Shown in pieces: positions 1-7,722 of a stretch of DNA of 37,314 bases (positions are counted from its first letter, which is position 1; every line of letters starts with the position of its first letter). Below the pieces are notes generated by a model that saw only the letters and a list, made by a program, of their open reading frames with translations, did no database searches and was not told where the DNA came from. This stretch comes from Caldalkalibacillus uzonensis (GTDB taxonomy: Bacteria > Bacillota > Bacilli > Caldalkalibacillales > Caldalkalibacillaceae). The translations under genes and the position numbers were made by a program. The stretch covers positions 1 through 37,314 of the forward strand of contig NZ_JAUSUQ010000019.1 in assembly GCF_030814135.1 (NCBI RefSeq). The letters are read 5' to 3'.

Positions 1-42
1 TATCTAGTTGATTTTCTATTCCGGAATTTGTTACACTTGATA

Positions 43-112
43 CCATAAGGTAGGGTACTCCTTTCTCTTATGGAATCTGGACAATTCCGAGGATATCCTA
101 CCTATTTTTATT
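43..112 (+). terminator. Terminator or attenuator-like structure at the left edge
   Basis: AGGTAGG (48-54) can pair with CCTACCT (97-103), which is followed directly by a T-rich tract; an inner GGAAT/ATTCC hairpin (72-88) sits in the loop. A competing stem CCATAAG (43-49)/CTTATGG (67-73) overlaps the left arm, so two exclusive folds are possible. No rightward gene follows for 16 kb, so this is most simply the terminator of a gene lying left of the window. Seen by eye only; no folding was run. Confidence 0.4.
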
Positions 113-220
113 TTTTCAAGTGCTTACACAAAATATTGTACGTCATCTTCAAAATAGTGGATACAATATAAACATAGACATTTATTTTAGAAAATATTGT
201 ATACATCATTTTTTTTCATC
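113..220. other. AT-rich intergenic stretch with TATTGTA repeats
   Basis: No gene is visible. AATATTGTA occurs twice (near 132 and 192), and ATATTGTA (133-140) forms an inverted repeat with TACAATAT (162-169). This could be a binding region for a gene outside the window, or chance in AT-rich DNA. Confidence 0.25.
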
Positions 221-244
221 AAAAAACCCCCTGTTAAGGGGGCT
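221..244 (-). terminator. Rho-independent terminator of the symporter-nitrilase operon
   Basis: On the minus strand a GC-only stem of five pairs (CCCCC/GGGGG with a TTAACA loop) is followed by TTTTTT. It begins 12 bases after the nitrilase stop codon and closes the leftward transcript. Confidence 0.85.
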
Positions 245-255
245 GTAGATCATTT

Positions 256-1137
256 CTAATTTTTGGTCAGCGATTGAAAGGCACTTGGTTTTCGATCCAT
301 AAAGAAGGGATAAATCGATCTTGCTCTTAATATTGACTTAAAATTAAGCTCTGTAACCAGGACATCTTCTCTATCATGGGTAGATTCAGCTAATATTTCA
401 CCTAAGGCAGAAATGACCTTGCTTTCACCGAACCTTGACCAATACCCGACGTTTTTACCCATGTAATGCCTGCCAGAGGCATTACAAAAGATAACGTGAC
501 ATCCATTTTCCAAAGCACGCATCAGCGGAGCGGTCTGAAATATTCGCCGCTTGTTTTCTCCATCTCCAACCCCGCCTTCTTTTCCTCCCTTCCAAATGGA
601 ACCGATCACAACCAATATTTCGGCTCCTTTGGCAGCTAACACACGAGAGATTTCGGGGAAGAAGACATCATAGCATATAACCAATCCTATTTTTCCAAAT
701 GGCGTTTCGATAACTTCAGGCTCAGGGCCAGGAGTAAAGTAAAATTTTTCAATTTGTGGGAGATGTACTTTTCTTGTGACATGCACTTCCCCTGTTTTTG
801 AAATAAGCACTGCTACATTATAAATTTCTCCCTGTACTTCTGCCCTTTCAGCCATACCAACAACAAGAGAGATCCCGTATTTTTTAGCCGCCTCAGCTAA
901 CCGATTCGTTGTAGGCCCCGGTATGGGTTCAGCAGCTTCCCTCCAATATGTTTCCTTTTCTTCAGGTGTAAATTCTTTAACAAAACCGGTTAACCCTAGT
1001 TCCGGAAAAACAATCAGGTCAAGCCCTTGGCCCCCAAGTTCTTCAATTTTATTTAAAGTAAATAGTAAGTTTTCCTCTCTGTTCTCATAACCTACGCCAC
1101 TTGTTTGAACAACAGCTACTTTCACTTTTTCCTGCAT
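256..1137 (-). CDS. Nitrilase-superfamily carbon-nitrogen hydrolase
   Basis: A 293-residue CN-hydrolase that should hydrolyse an amide, nitrile or N-carbamoyl bond in the cytoplasm. The Glu-Lys-Cys triad is visible: Glu46 in FPELGLTGF, Lys123 in RKVHLP and Cys155 in ICYDVFFPE. The length is normal for the amidase/carbamoylase branch. I chose the ATG at 1137 because AAGGAG lies about 10 bases upstream; an in-frame ATG nine bases earlier is too close to that site. It is the last gene of the sigma-54-controlled unit after the symporter and the small membrane peptide, so the imported compound may carry an amide or carbamoyl group, or the enzyme may release ammonia from it. Family assignment is firm; the substrate is unknown. 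Confidence 0.88.
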   Translation of the reverse strand: MQEKVKVAVVQTSGVGYENREENLLFTLNKIEELGGQGLDLIVFPELGLTGFVKEFTPEEKETYWREAAEPIPGPTTNRLAEAAKKYGISLVVGMAERAEVQGEIYNVAVLISKTGEVHVTRKVHLPQIEKFYFTPGPEPEVIETPFGKIGLVICYDVFFPEISRVLAAKGAEILVVIGSIWKGGKEGGVGDGENKRRIFQTAPLMRALENGCHVIFCNASGRHYMGKNVGYWSRFGESKVISALGEILAESTHDREDVLVTELNFKSILRARSIYPFFMDRKPSAFQSLTKN

Positions 1138-1162
1138 AAAAAGCATACTCCTTTGCTCTGAT

Positions 1163-1288
1163 TTATTCTAAATTATTTTCACGATTGGTTTCATCAGGAC
1201 GATACCATACTAATAAGCTCACTACAATGACAAGCAATGAAAAGATAGTACCATATAGCCAGATGGTCATCATCTCATTGACCCACAT
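1163..1288 (-). CDS. 41-residue single-pass membrane peptide, probable symporter accessory protein
   Basis: An open frame begins upstream at 1366, but the convincing start is the ATG at 1288, preceded by AAGGAGG at ideal distance. It gives a 41-residue peptide with one transmembrane helix (about residues 9-28, rich in L, V, S and W) and a charged C-terminal tail. It starts 13 bases after the sodium:solute symporter stop, so the two are co-transcribed and probably translated together. Small one-helix partners encoded next to SSS-family symporters are known in bacteria; a role in stability or gating of the symporter is inferred from position and size only. Confidence 0.65.
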   Translation of the reverse strand: MWVNEMMTIWLYGTIFSLLVIVVSLLVWYRPDETNRENNLE

Positions 1289-1301
1289 ATTTTCTGCCTC
1301 C

Positions 1302-2792
1302 TTAAACTGATTTTTGACTAGGTTGTTCGGTTGCCACTCCTTTATTTCGAGTGGCAAATCCAACAATCAGCATGACAGTCACGCCAACCAACACCGCCCA
1401 TGCACCGGCAGCCATAGTACTTTGTTCCAGATCACCAATGAGAATAATTAAGTACGCAACAATACCAGCTACTAATGAACATTTTGCCGCCGTTGCAGTA
1501 GCCAAATTGGGGAAGAACAGGCCTACAATAAGGGGTCCAAGTGTGCCGGAAGCAACTCCAGAGATCCCGACCCAGATGAACATACCCATTGAAGCTGGCG
1601 GGTTTAAGACCAAGATGTATGAGATGACACCTACTACGATAACCGTATAACGGCTTAATTTAAGCGCCATCCGGTCCGCTTCTTCAGGTGTTGCTTTAAC
1701 AATGCCTCGTGGCACTAAAAATTTACGGTAGATATCATTGGCTACCAATGTCGACATCACAACAAAAATTCCGTCGGTAGTAGACATTGCTGCTGCAATG
1801 ACCACGATACCTAGAACAGCTGCCATAATGGGGGGAAAAGCTTCCGTCACATAAGTTAATAAAGCTTGATCGGGATGATCGACCGTGACTGTTACCGCCG
1901 CATAAAGTCCTCCCAGAACCACGAGCAAGAAACATAAGGCAGATACCACATAAACCAAAATCATTTTCCTCATGTCTCGTGGATCTTTTAAGGCAAGCAC
2001 TTTGTTAAACAATTGCGGCTGTGAAGAAAAGGCAAACTGAATAATGAAAGCACCAATGATGGCTGGAACGGCATAAAAAGCAGCAGAGTCTGGGTTTGTA
2101 AGGGCAACAAGATCTGCACTTCGTTCAGCTAAAGTGTTGTGAATGTGTGTGAAGGCTCCCGTAAATCCTCCGTGAAACATCCACAAAGCGGACAAAAATA
2201 CTAACAACCCCATAACGGCCATCGCTACAGCTTGGGCTGCATCTGTATAAATATCTGCAAAAGATCCACCCCAAAAGACATAAGCCACTACAAAGATGGC
2301 AATAATGGCTAAACCCAAAGAATATGGAATCCCAAGAAGCGTTTTAAAAATCCATGCTCCTGCTGCAAACTGGGCTGCAATATAAAAGATGTTAAATAAA
2401 CAAACCAAAGCAGTCCCTACACGGATAAAATCACTATTATACCGGTCTCCCAGCCAGTCTGCGAGAGAAAGAGACTTTTGCTTGATGTTCATCTCCCTCG
2501 CTCTTTTGGCCACGACAATTAAGCCAAGGGGTGAGGCAAAAATAAGGGTCATAAAGATCCATAGAGAAGAGAATCCCCATTGATAGGCCCAGCCAGGATA
2601 ACCAACAAACGTCGCTGCACTAAAGAAAGTTGCTGCAAAAGCAAGGCCGAGAACATATGGACCTAGGGAAGCACCGGCAATAGCAAAGTCAGAAACAGTC
2701 GACGTTCTTTTGTAACCCAAATAGCCAAGATAGGCGATAAGAATCAAAAAGAGAACTAAACCAATCCACATATAGATTTGAATCTCACTCAT
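1302..2792 (-). CDS. Sodium:solute symporter (SSS family)
   Basis: A 496-residue polytopic membrane protein of the SSS family (SLC5-like, LeuT fold), with about thirteen hydrophobic segments and family patterns such as FSAATFVGYPGWAY near the N-terminus, SLADWLGDRYNS and AAAMSTTDG. It should take up an organic anion or similar solute with Na+. The start at 2792 is preferred over the frame start at 2813 because a GGAGGTG site precedes it by ten bases, and that site would lie inside the longer form. It is the first gene of a three-gene unit with its own sigma-54-type promoter just upstream, under the likely control of the activator encoded next door. The exact substrate cannot be read from the sequence. 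Confidence 0.9.
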   Translation of the reverse strand: MSEIQIYMWIGLVLFLILIAYLGYLGYKRTSTVSDFAIAGASLGPYVLGLAFAATFFSAATFVGYPGWAYQWGFSSLWIFMTLIFASPLGLIVVAKRAREMNIKQKSLSLADWLGDRYNSDFIRVGTALVCLFNIFYIAAQFAAGAWIFKTLLGIPYSLGLAIIAIFVVAYVFWGGSFADIYTDAAQAVAMAVMGLLVFLSALWMFHGGFTGAFTHIHNTLAERSADLVALTNPDSAAFYAVPAIIGAFIIQFAFSSQPQLFNKVLALKDPRDMRKMILVYVVSALCFLLVVLGGLYAAVTVTVDHPDQALLTYVTEAFPPIMAAVLGIVVIAAAMSTTDGIFVVMSTLVANDIYRKFLVPRGIVKATPEEADRMALKLSRYTVIVVGVISYILVLNPPASMGMFIWVGISGVASGTLGPLIVGLFFPNLATATAAKCSLVAGIVAYLIILIGDLEQSTMAAGAWAVLVGVTVMLIVGFATRNKGVATEQPSQKSV

Positions 2793-2830
2793 CTCAGTCA
2801 CACCTCCTGCCATTTTTCTAAAAATTATAT

Positions 2831-2847
2831 TGCAAATAGCATGCCAA
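2831..2847 (-). promoter_or_regulatory. Sigma-54 (-24/-12) promoter of the symporter operon
   Basis: The minus strand reads TTGGCATGCTATTTGCA, with GG and GC separated by exactly ten bases, as in the consensus TGGCAC-N5-TTGCA. Transcription would start near 2820, leaving a leader of about 28 bases to the chosen symporter start. A sigma-54 activator gene lies immediately upstream. Confidence 0.85.
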
Positions 2848-2898
2848 TTATAACCCCCTATAGAATTAGCATTTTTTATAACTCTATAACTTTATGAA

Positions 2899-3015
2899 TA
2901 TGCACATATGCATAGCTTACTAAGTTCTGTTCACAATTTATTCACATTTTCGAATTGGTTTGAAAAGAGCAAAAACTATGCAACAAAGCATAAACTATTT
3001 ATGCATTATTGCATG
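2899..3015 (-). promoter_or_regulatory. Three upstream activator boxes TATGC-N6-GCATA
   Basis: Three 16-bp inverted repeats of one pattern lie at 2899-2914, 2977-2992 and 3000-3015 (the last lacks the final A). They centre about 86, 164 and 187 bases upstream of the predicted sigma-54 start, the usual range for enhancer binding. The third overlaps the 3' end of the activator gene. A further perfect repeat, GCATAAA-CTA-TTTATGC (2988-3004), bridges boxes two and three. Binding by the neighbouring Fis-type HTH protein is inferred. Confidence 0.7.
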
Positions 3016-4682
3016 GATAGTTTATATTTCCTCAATTTTCTACTGATAGTGGATTGATTCACACCCAACGCCTTTGCCATCTCAGTTGTGTTACCATATT
3101 TTTTTAACGCTTGTAGTAATATCTCCTTTTCAGTTTTTTCAACAGCCTCTTTTAATGTTAATAGCTCTGTATTATACTGTGTATATTTATGCTCTGATTG
3201 GCCTGCAATCAGGATAATGTCATCCATTGTCACCATATCATGTTCTGTCGTCACGATAATTCTTTCTATCATATTTTCAAGTTCACGAATATTTCCTGGC
3301 CAGTCATATTCCATTAAGTAGTTAAAAACTTCCTGACTAATGCTTTTGCTTTTATTGTATGTTTGATTATATTTATTTAAAAAAGTATAGATTAAGGTAA
3401 TAATATCTTCTTTCCGCTCCCTAAGAGGCGGAATATGAATGGGAATAACAGATAAGCGGTAGTAAAGATCTTCTCTAAAGGTCTTATTCTTCACCATCTC
3501 TTTCAAATCACGGTTAGTCGCCGCAATAATACGGACATCCGCTTGTTTAGGTTTGGTACCCCCAACTGGTATAAATGTTTTATCCTGTACTAACTGCAAT
3601 AGCTTAACTTGTAATCCCAGTGGTAACTCCCCAATTTCATCTAAAAAAAGTGTACCGCCTTCGGCCATATCAACCATTCCAGGCTTTCCACCCTTTTGTG
3701 CCCCTGTAAACGCTCCTTCTATATAGCCAAACAACTCTGATTCCAACAAGTTTTCTGGAATGCTCCCACAGTTTACCGTTATAAATGGTCCTTTAGCACG
3801 TTCACTGTTACTGTGAATAAAGCGGGCAAGAAAGCTTTTACCTACTCCAGTCTCACCTGTAATCAAAACAGTAGAATTCACTTGCGCTACCCGTAAAGAT
3901 AAATCATAAACTTTTTCCATTACACTGCTCCGCATTTCAAAAGGACGCTGTTCCCGTTTTAGTTTAATCAGTTCTTTCTCATATCTTTCCACCTGTTCCC
4001 GATAAAAGTTTAGTTCTTCTTTCAACCTGGTTTCTCCAGTTATATCACGAGACGTATTGATGACCCGGACTAATTCACCTGCATCATTGAACACGGGAGT
4101 TCCGGTCACATAGAGGCGTCGTCCCGTTTTAGTTTCCTGCAGTTGAGTGACTTGTCTCTTCTGTTCCAACACTAAACGGGTGACCGAAGGTTTAAACAAT
4201 CCTTCCTCTTCTAGTTCATAAACACTTTTACCAATAAAATATTGTGCAGGGTAACCCCAAAGCTTTTCACAAGCTGAACTAACTCGCAGCGTTGTTCCTT
4301 TTGCATCTGCAACAAAGATCACATCCCACGAAGATGAAAAAATAGCATTAAGATCCTCAGTAAGATACGTCGATTTCATCATTTCATCTTGAATAAATGG
4401 AAAATCAGACAGAGGCAAAAGACAAAATAGAAGATGATGATCCCATTGTTTTGCCCTTATAAAGAAAGAATGCTGTTTAAGATCGAACTTAGTAAAGCGA
4501 TGATCACGAAGAAGGGCATCCTTATTGGCCTGAATATAATTGAAAAACTCCTGTTCCAACCCACTAAGAGCCATTTGGGCATACTGATTCATTTCAAAAT
4601 CATGATTGGGTGAAAGGGCTACTAATCCAATGTTAAAAGCAGAGCTTCCCTCAAAGAAGTGCAGTAAACTCCGGTTCAACAT
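3006..4682 (-). CDS. Sigma-54-dependent transcriptional activator with PAS domain
   Basis: A 558-residue enhancer-binding protein. In order: an N-terminal region of about 100 residues without a recognised fold, a PAS sensor domain (about 110-220), a coiled coil (about 220-247), an AAA+ sigma-54 interaction domain with Walker A GETGVGKS (276-283), GAFTGA (323-328) and Walker B TLFLDE (344-349), and a C-terminal Fis-type helix-turn-helix (about 525-555). The intact GAFTGA loop shows it can activate sigma-54 polymerase. The ATG at 4682 follows AAGGAGG by five bases and lies 14 bases after the fumarase beta stop, so it is probably read with the catabolic string. Its likely target is the -24/-12 promoter downstream of its own gene. 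The PAS ligand is unknown; no response-regulator domain is present. Confidence 0.92.
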   Translation of the reverse strand: MLNRSLLHFFEGSSAFNIGLVALSPNHDFEMNQYAQMALSGLEQEFFNYIQANKDALLRDHRFTKFDLKQHSFFIRAKQWDHHLLFCLLPLSDFPFIQDEMMKSTYLTEDLNAIFSSSWDVIFVADAKGTTLRVSSACEKLWGYPAQYFIGKSVYELEEEGLFKPSVTRLVLEQKRQVTQLQETKTGRRLYVTGTPVFNDAGELVRVINTSRDITGETRLKEELNFYREQVERYEKELIKLKREQRPFEMRSSVMEKVYDLSLRVAQVNSTVLITGETGVGKSFLARFIHSNSERAKGPFITVNCGSIPENLLESELFGYIEGAFTGAQKGGKPGMVDMAEGGTLFLDEIGELPLGLQVKLLQLVQDKTFIPVGGTKPKQADVRIIAATNRDLKEMVKNKTFREDLYYRLSVIPIHIPPLRERKEDIITLIYTFLNKYNQTYNKSKSISQEVFNYLMEYDWPGNIRELENMIERIIVTTEHDMVTMDDIILIAGQSEHKYTQYNTELLTLKEAVEKTEKEILLQALKKYGNTTEMAKALGVNQSTISRKLRKYKLSMQ

Positions 4683-4696
4683 GCAGCCCTCCTTTT

Positions 4697-5251
4697 TTAC
4701 TCAATTCTATATTTTTCTGCCCCCTGCTGGTAGAGATCATTGCCGTGACAATCATTAATCACGGTCACAGGAAAATCCTGCAGTGTTAAGCGACGGATCG
4801 CCTCAGGCCCTAAGTCTTCATAAGCGATAATTTCCTGGTGTTTAATCGCCTTGGATAATAAAGCCCCGGAACCGCCTACGGCAGCAAAATAGACCGCTTT
4901 ATATTTGCAAATGGCCTCTTTGACTGCTTCGTTGCGATACCCTTTTCCAATCATCCCTTTTAAACCCAGGGACAAAAGGGCGGGGGTGTATTTATCCATG
5001 CGGCCGCTGGTCGTTGGCCCCGCTGACCCTATCACCTGACCGGGCTTAGCGGGAGTGGGGCCGACATAATAAATCGTTTCCCCTGCCAAGGAAATGGGGA
5101 GCTCTTCCCCTTTTTCGATCAGTTCCATTAACCTTTTGTGGGCTGCATCACGGGCAGCGAGCACACTTCCAGAGAGAAGGACACGATCCCCGGCCCGCAA
5201 ATCCTCAACTGCCTCATCAGTCAGCGGCAAACTAATTCTTTTGACACCCAA
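4697..5251 (-). CDS. Class I fumarase / tartrate dehydratase, beta subunit
   Basis: A 184-residue protein matching the C-terminal (beta) domain of two-subunit iron-sulfur hydro-lyases. Diagnostic stretches are [23 protein letters not shown] and [10 protein letters not shown]. With the alpha subunit it would reversibly hydrate fumarate, mesaconate or a related enediacid, or dehydrate tartrate. Translation appears to start at a TTG (5251), supported by AAGGAGG eight bases upstream. It follows the alpha gene by 56 bases. The sequence does not discriminate between fumarase, mesaconase and tartrate dehydratase. Confidence 0.88.
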   Translation of the reverse strand: MGVKRISLPLTDEAVEDLRAGDRVLLSGSVLAARDAAHKRLMELIEKGEELPISLAGETIYYVGPTPAKPGQVIGSAGPTTSGRMDKYTPALLSLGLKGMIGKGYRNEAVKEAICKYKAVYFAAVGGSGALLSKAIKHQEIIAYEDLGPEAIRRLTLQDFPVTVINDCHGNDLYQQGAEKYRIE

Positions 5252-5307
5252 AGCCGTTCCCTCCTTAAAAGTATAGTTTCATCTCTTGGTAGAAAAGCTG
5301 ACTTAGA

Positions 5308-6150
5308 CTATAAGATCACTTCCTTATGCCGACTGGCGTGACATTGGATGTTGACGGCGACGGGTAAAGAGGCAATATGACAGGGATAAACCTCTATCTT
5401 AACATCCAGTGCTGTGGTCGTGCCTCCCATGCCTTGGGGACCGATGCCAAGTTTATTGCATTCTTCCATCCATTCCCTTTCCAATTGGGCAATTCGTTCA
5501 TCCGGATGGCGCTCACCTACTTCACGGAACAGCGATTTTTTGGCCATGTAAGCGGACCGTTCAAAGCTGCCGCCCACGCCAACACCGACGATCATCGGCG
5601 GACAGGCATTCGGACCGGCCAACCTCACTGTTTCCAAAACAAACTGCTTGACACCATCCAGTCCATCGGAAGGCTTAAGCATTTTCAGACGGCTCATATT
5701 TTCACTTCCGCCTCCCTTGGCCGTCAACTTGATTTTCAAGCGGTCCCCATCCACCAACTCAACATACGTAATCCCCGGGGTGTTATCCCCTGTGTTTTGA
5801 CGGTCAAAAGGGTCCTTGACCATAGAGTGGCGCAAATAACCTTCTCCATAGCCCCGGCGTACACCTTCATTAATCGCCTCGTAAAGGCTCCCGCCGGTAA
5901 TTCGGCAATCATAACCAAGTTCCACGTAAAAAACGGCCAAACCAGTATCCTGACACATGGGGATGCGTTCTTTTTTGGCAATCTCAGCATTTTGGATAAG
6001 CTGCTCTAAAACATCCCGGCCAATCTCTGATTTCTCTTTTGCCAAAGATGTCTTAAAAGCGGTCAGCATATCTTCACCCAAATCAAAACTGGCGCTTTTG
6101 CACATCTCAGCGACCTTTTCCGTAATCTCACTCACATGAACTGCTCTCAT
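5308..6150 (-). CDS. Class I fumarase / tartrate dehydratase, alpha subunit
   Basis: A 280-residue iron-sulfur hydro-lyase alpha subunit. Three conserved cysteines that would hold the 4Fe-4S cluster are visible at about residues 66 (MCQDTG), 183 (NACPPM) and 270 (NIQCH), with the substrate-loop motif KGGGSENMS near 146-153. The start at 6150 is chosen for the AGGAGGT eight bases upstream; the gene then overlaps the preceding flavoprotein gene by 23 bases, which suggests translational coupling. Neighbouring CoA ligase and CoA-ester lyase genes suggest the product is malate or citramalate destined for CoA activation. Family certain, substrate open. Confidence 0.9.
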   Translation of the reverse strand: MRAVHVSEITEKVAEMCKSASFDLGEDMLTAFKTSLAKEKSEIGRDVLEQLIQNAEIAKKERIPMCQDTGLAVFYVELGYDCRITGGSLYEAINEGVRRGYGEGYLRHSMVKDPFDRQNTGDNTPGITYVELVDGDRLKIKLTAKGGGSENMSRLKMLKPSDGLDGVKQFVLETVRLAGPNACPPMIVGVGVGGSFERSAYMAKKSLFREVGERHPDERIAQLEREWMEECNKLGIGPQGMGGTTTALDVKIEVYPCHIASLPVAVNIQCHASRHKEVIL

Positions 6151-7708
6151 GGGCCTGTACCTCCTCATCATCTAACTGGCAGGGGCAAAAGGTGATCTCG
6201 TTTTTTTCAACTCTTAAGTAACCTTTCCATTTATCATTTTGCCGGGGATAATCCCGTCTGATATGTGCCCCGCGGCTTTCAGCCCTCTCTAGAGCTGATT
6301 TTGTTATCCAGTAAGCCATATGGATCATGTCCAACTCTATTTGTTTGATTCGCTGACCGGTGTTCTCCTCACATTGTGTTATAGCTTTAAGCTCTGTCAG
6401 CTTAGATAAAGCGTGCTCAAGGCCTTCTTTTGTCCGTTCTATGCCGACATAGTTCCACATCAGGGGCTGTATTTCTTTACGTACTTTGCGTACAGTTTGT
6501 CGCAAAAGTTGAACGGACCATTGAACATCAGTCTTTTCTATTAATCTGAATCCGGCATGCTCATGATGAACAGGTTTGCTCTCCCATGCCGCACATTCGC
6601 CAGCGCGCTTACCAAACACCAAGGCCTCAGTCAGAGCCCCTCCACCCAGGCGGTTAGCACCATGCAGTCCCCCTGAACACTCTCCACAGGCAAACAAGCC
6701 AGGAACATTGGTTCTCCCCCACTCGTCAATCTCAATGCCTCCTATGGAATAATGTTCCACAGGGGAGACTATGAGTTCTTGTTGCCCGTTGCGCTTAAGC
6801 AGTTGATAGAGTTTTGGACTTGCTTGACGCAGGTCCTCATCTTCCACTCTCGTGATATCCAAATACACCTTTCCCTGTTTAAACATTTCGTAGCTGAGGA
6901 TATCTCTGGTCTCCAGCTCCTGGCGAGGATAATGCTCCATAAACCGCTCGCCTTGTGCATTGCGCATGACGGCGCCTACAGCAAACAGTTTCGTGTATAA
7001 ATCAATATTTTGCGGTGAAATGAGACGATAAGGGTAAAACTGGATAAACTCGAGGTCCCTTAATCTGGCTCCCTTCCGCCAAGCCATGGCGATCACTTCG
7101 CCTGTGACATCATTAGGGTTATCCGTTTGATCATACAGTCCCCCTAAACCTCCTGAAGCCAAAATGACACTTCCTGCTGTAATCACAGTGAGGGTGTTAT
7201 GATGGATGGCCACCACCCCGGCCACTCTTTCCTCTTCCAGCAAATCGATCACTGTATAATGATCGAGCAACACAGCCCCTTTTTGAGCTGCCACTTCTCT
7301 TAACCGGCGGGTAATCTGAGACCCAACCGATTTGGGATGATAACAGCGGCGGGGATAGCTGTGACCAGGTGTGACCAACTCCCGCTCATACTCCAGGGGG
7401 ATGTGATACACTTCTGACAGTTCTTTAACCCTGGCCGTACATTCTTCAGCAAACACCTGAACCAAGCGCTTATGATTGATTTCTCTTCCCCCGGCCAGCA
7501 TGTCTTCAACCAATTGCCGGGGAGAATCACGATGATCCAGAAGGGCTGTATGAACCGCATCAGATATGGATGACGACCCGCCATAACCGATCTTACCTTT
7601 TGCTAAAACACCAACACGGGCACCTGCTTCACAGGAGGCAATGGCAGCCCTTAAAGCTGCCTGACCGCCCCCTACGATCAAAACATCAAATGTAACTGCC
7701 TGTGGCAT
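6128..7708 (-). CDS. FrdA / L-aspartate-oxidase-like FAD flavoprotein
   Basis: A 526-residue flavoprotein of the succinate dehydrogenase/fumarate reductase superfamily. It has an N-terminal dinucleotide-binding motif GGGQAA (13-18), a GGSSSISDAVHT segment (about 43-54), a second FAD motif ECSGGLHGANRLGG, and the C-terminal helical domain with ESRGAHIRRDYP. The histidine that carries covalent FAD in SdhA is absent, so FAD should be non-covalent, as in L-aspartate oxidase and soluble fumarate reductases. The tail ends in a cysteine-containing stretch (CPC near the C-terminus). It starts 14 bases after the SdhA paralogue. No iron-sulfur or membrane-anchor subunit is encoded nearby. It probably oxidises or reduces a dicarboxylate; the direction is unknown. 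Confidence 0.85.
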   Translation of the reverse strand: MPQAVTFDVLIVGGGQAALRAAIASCEAGARVGVLAKGKIGYGGSSSISDAVHTALLDHRDSPRQLVEDMLAGGREINHKRLVQVFAEECTARVKELSEVYHIPLEYERELVTPGHSYPRRCYHPKSVGSQITRRLREVAAQKGAVLLDHYTVIDLLEEERVAGVVAIHHNTLTVITAGSVILASGGLGGLYDQTDNPNDVTGEVIAMAWRKGARLRDLEFIQFYPYRLISPQNIDLYTKLFAVGAVMRNAQGERFMEHYPRQELETRDILSYEMFKQGKVYLDITRVEDEDLRQASPKLYQLLKRNGQQELIVSPVEHYSIGGIEIDEWGRTNVPGLFACGECSGGLHGANRLGGGALTEALVFGKRAGECAAWESKPVHHEHAGFRLIEKTDVQWSVQLLRQTVRKVRKEIQPLMWNYVGIERTKEGLEHALSKLTELKAITQCEENTGQRIKQIELDMIHMAYWITKSALERAESRGAHIRRDYPRQNDKWKGYLRVEKNEITFCPCQLDDEEVQAHESSSCE

Positions 7709-7722
7709 CCTTTTTCATCACC

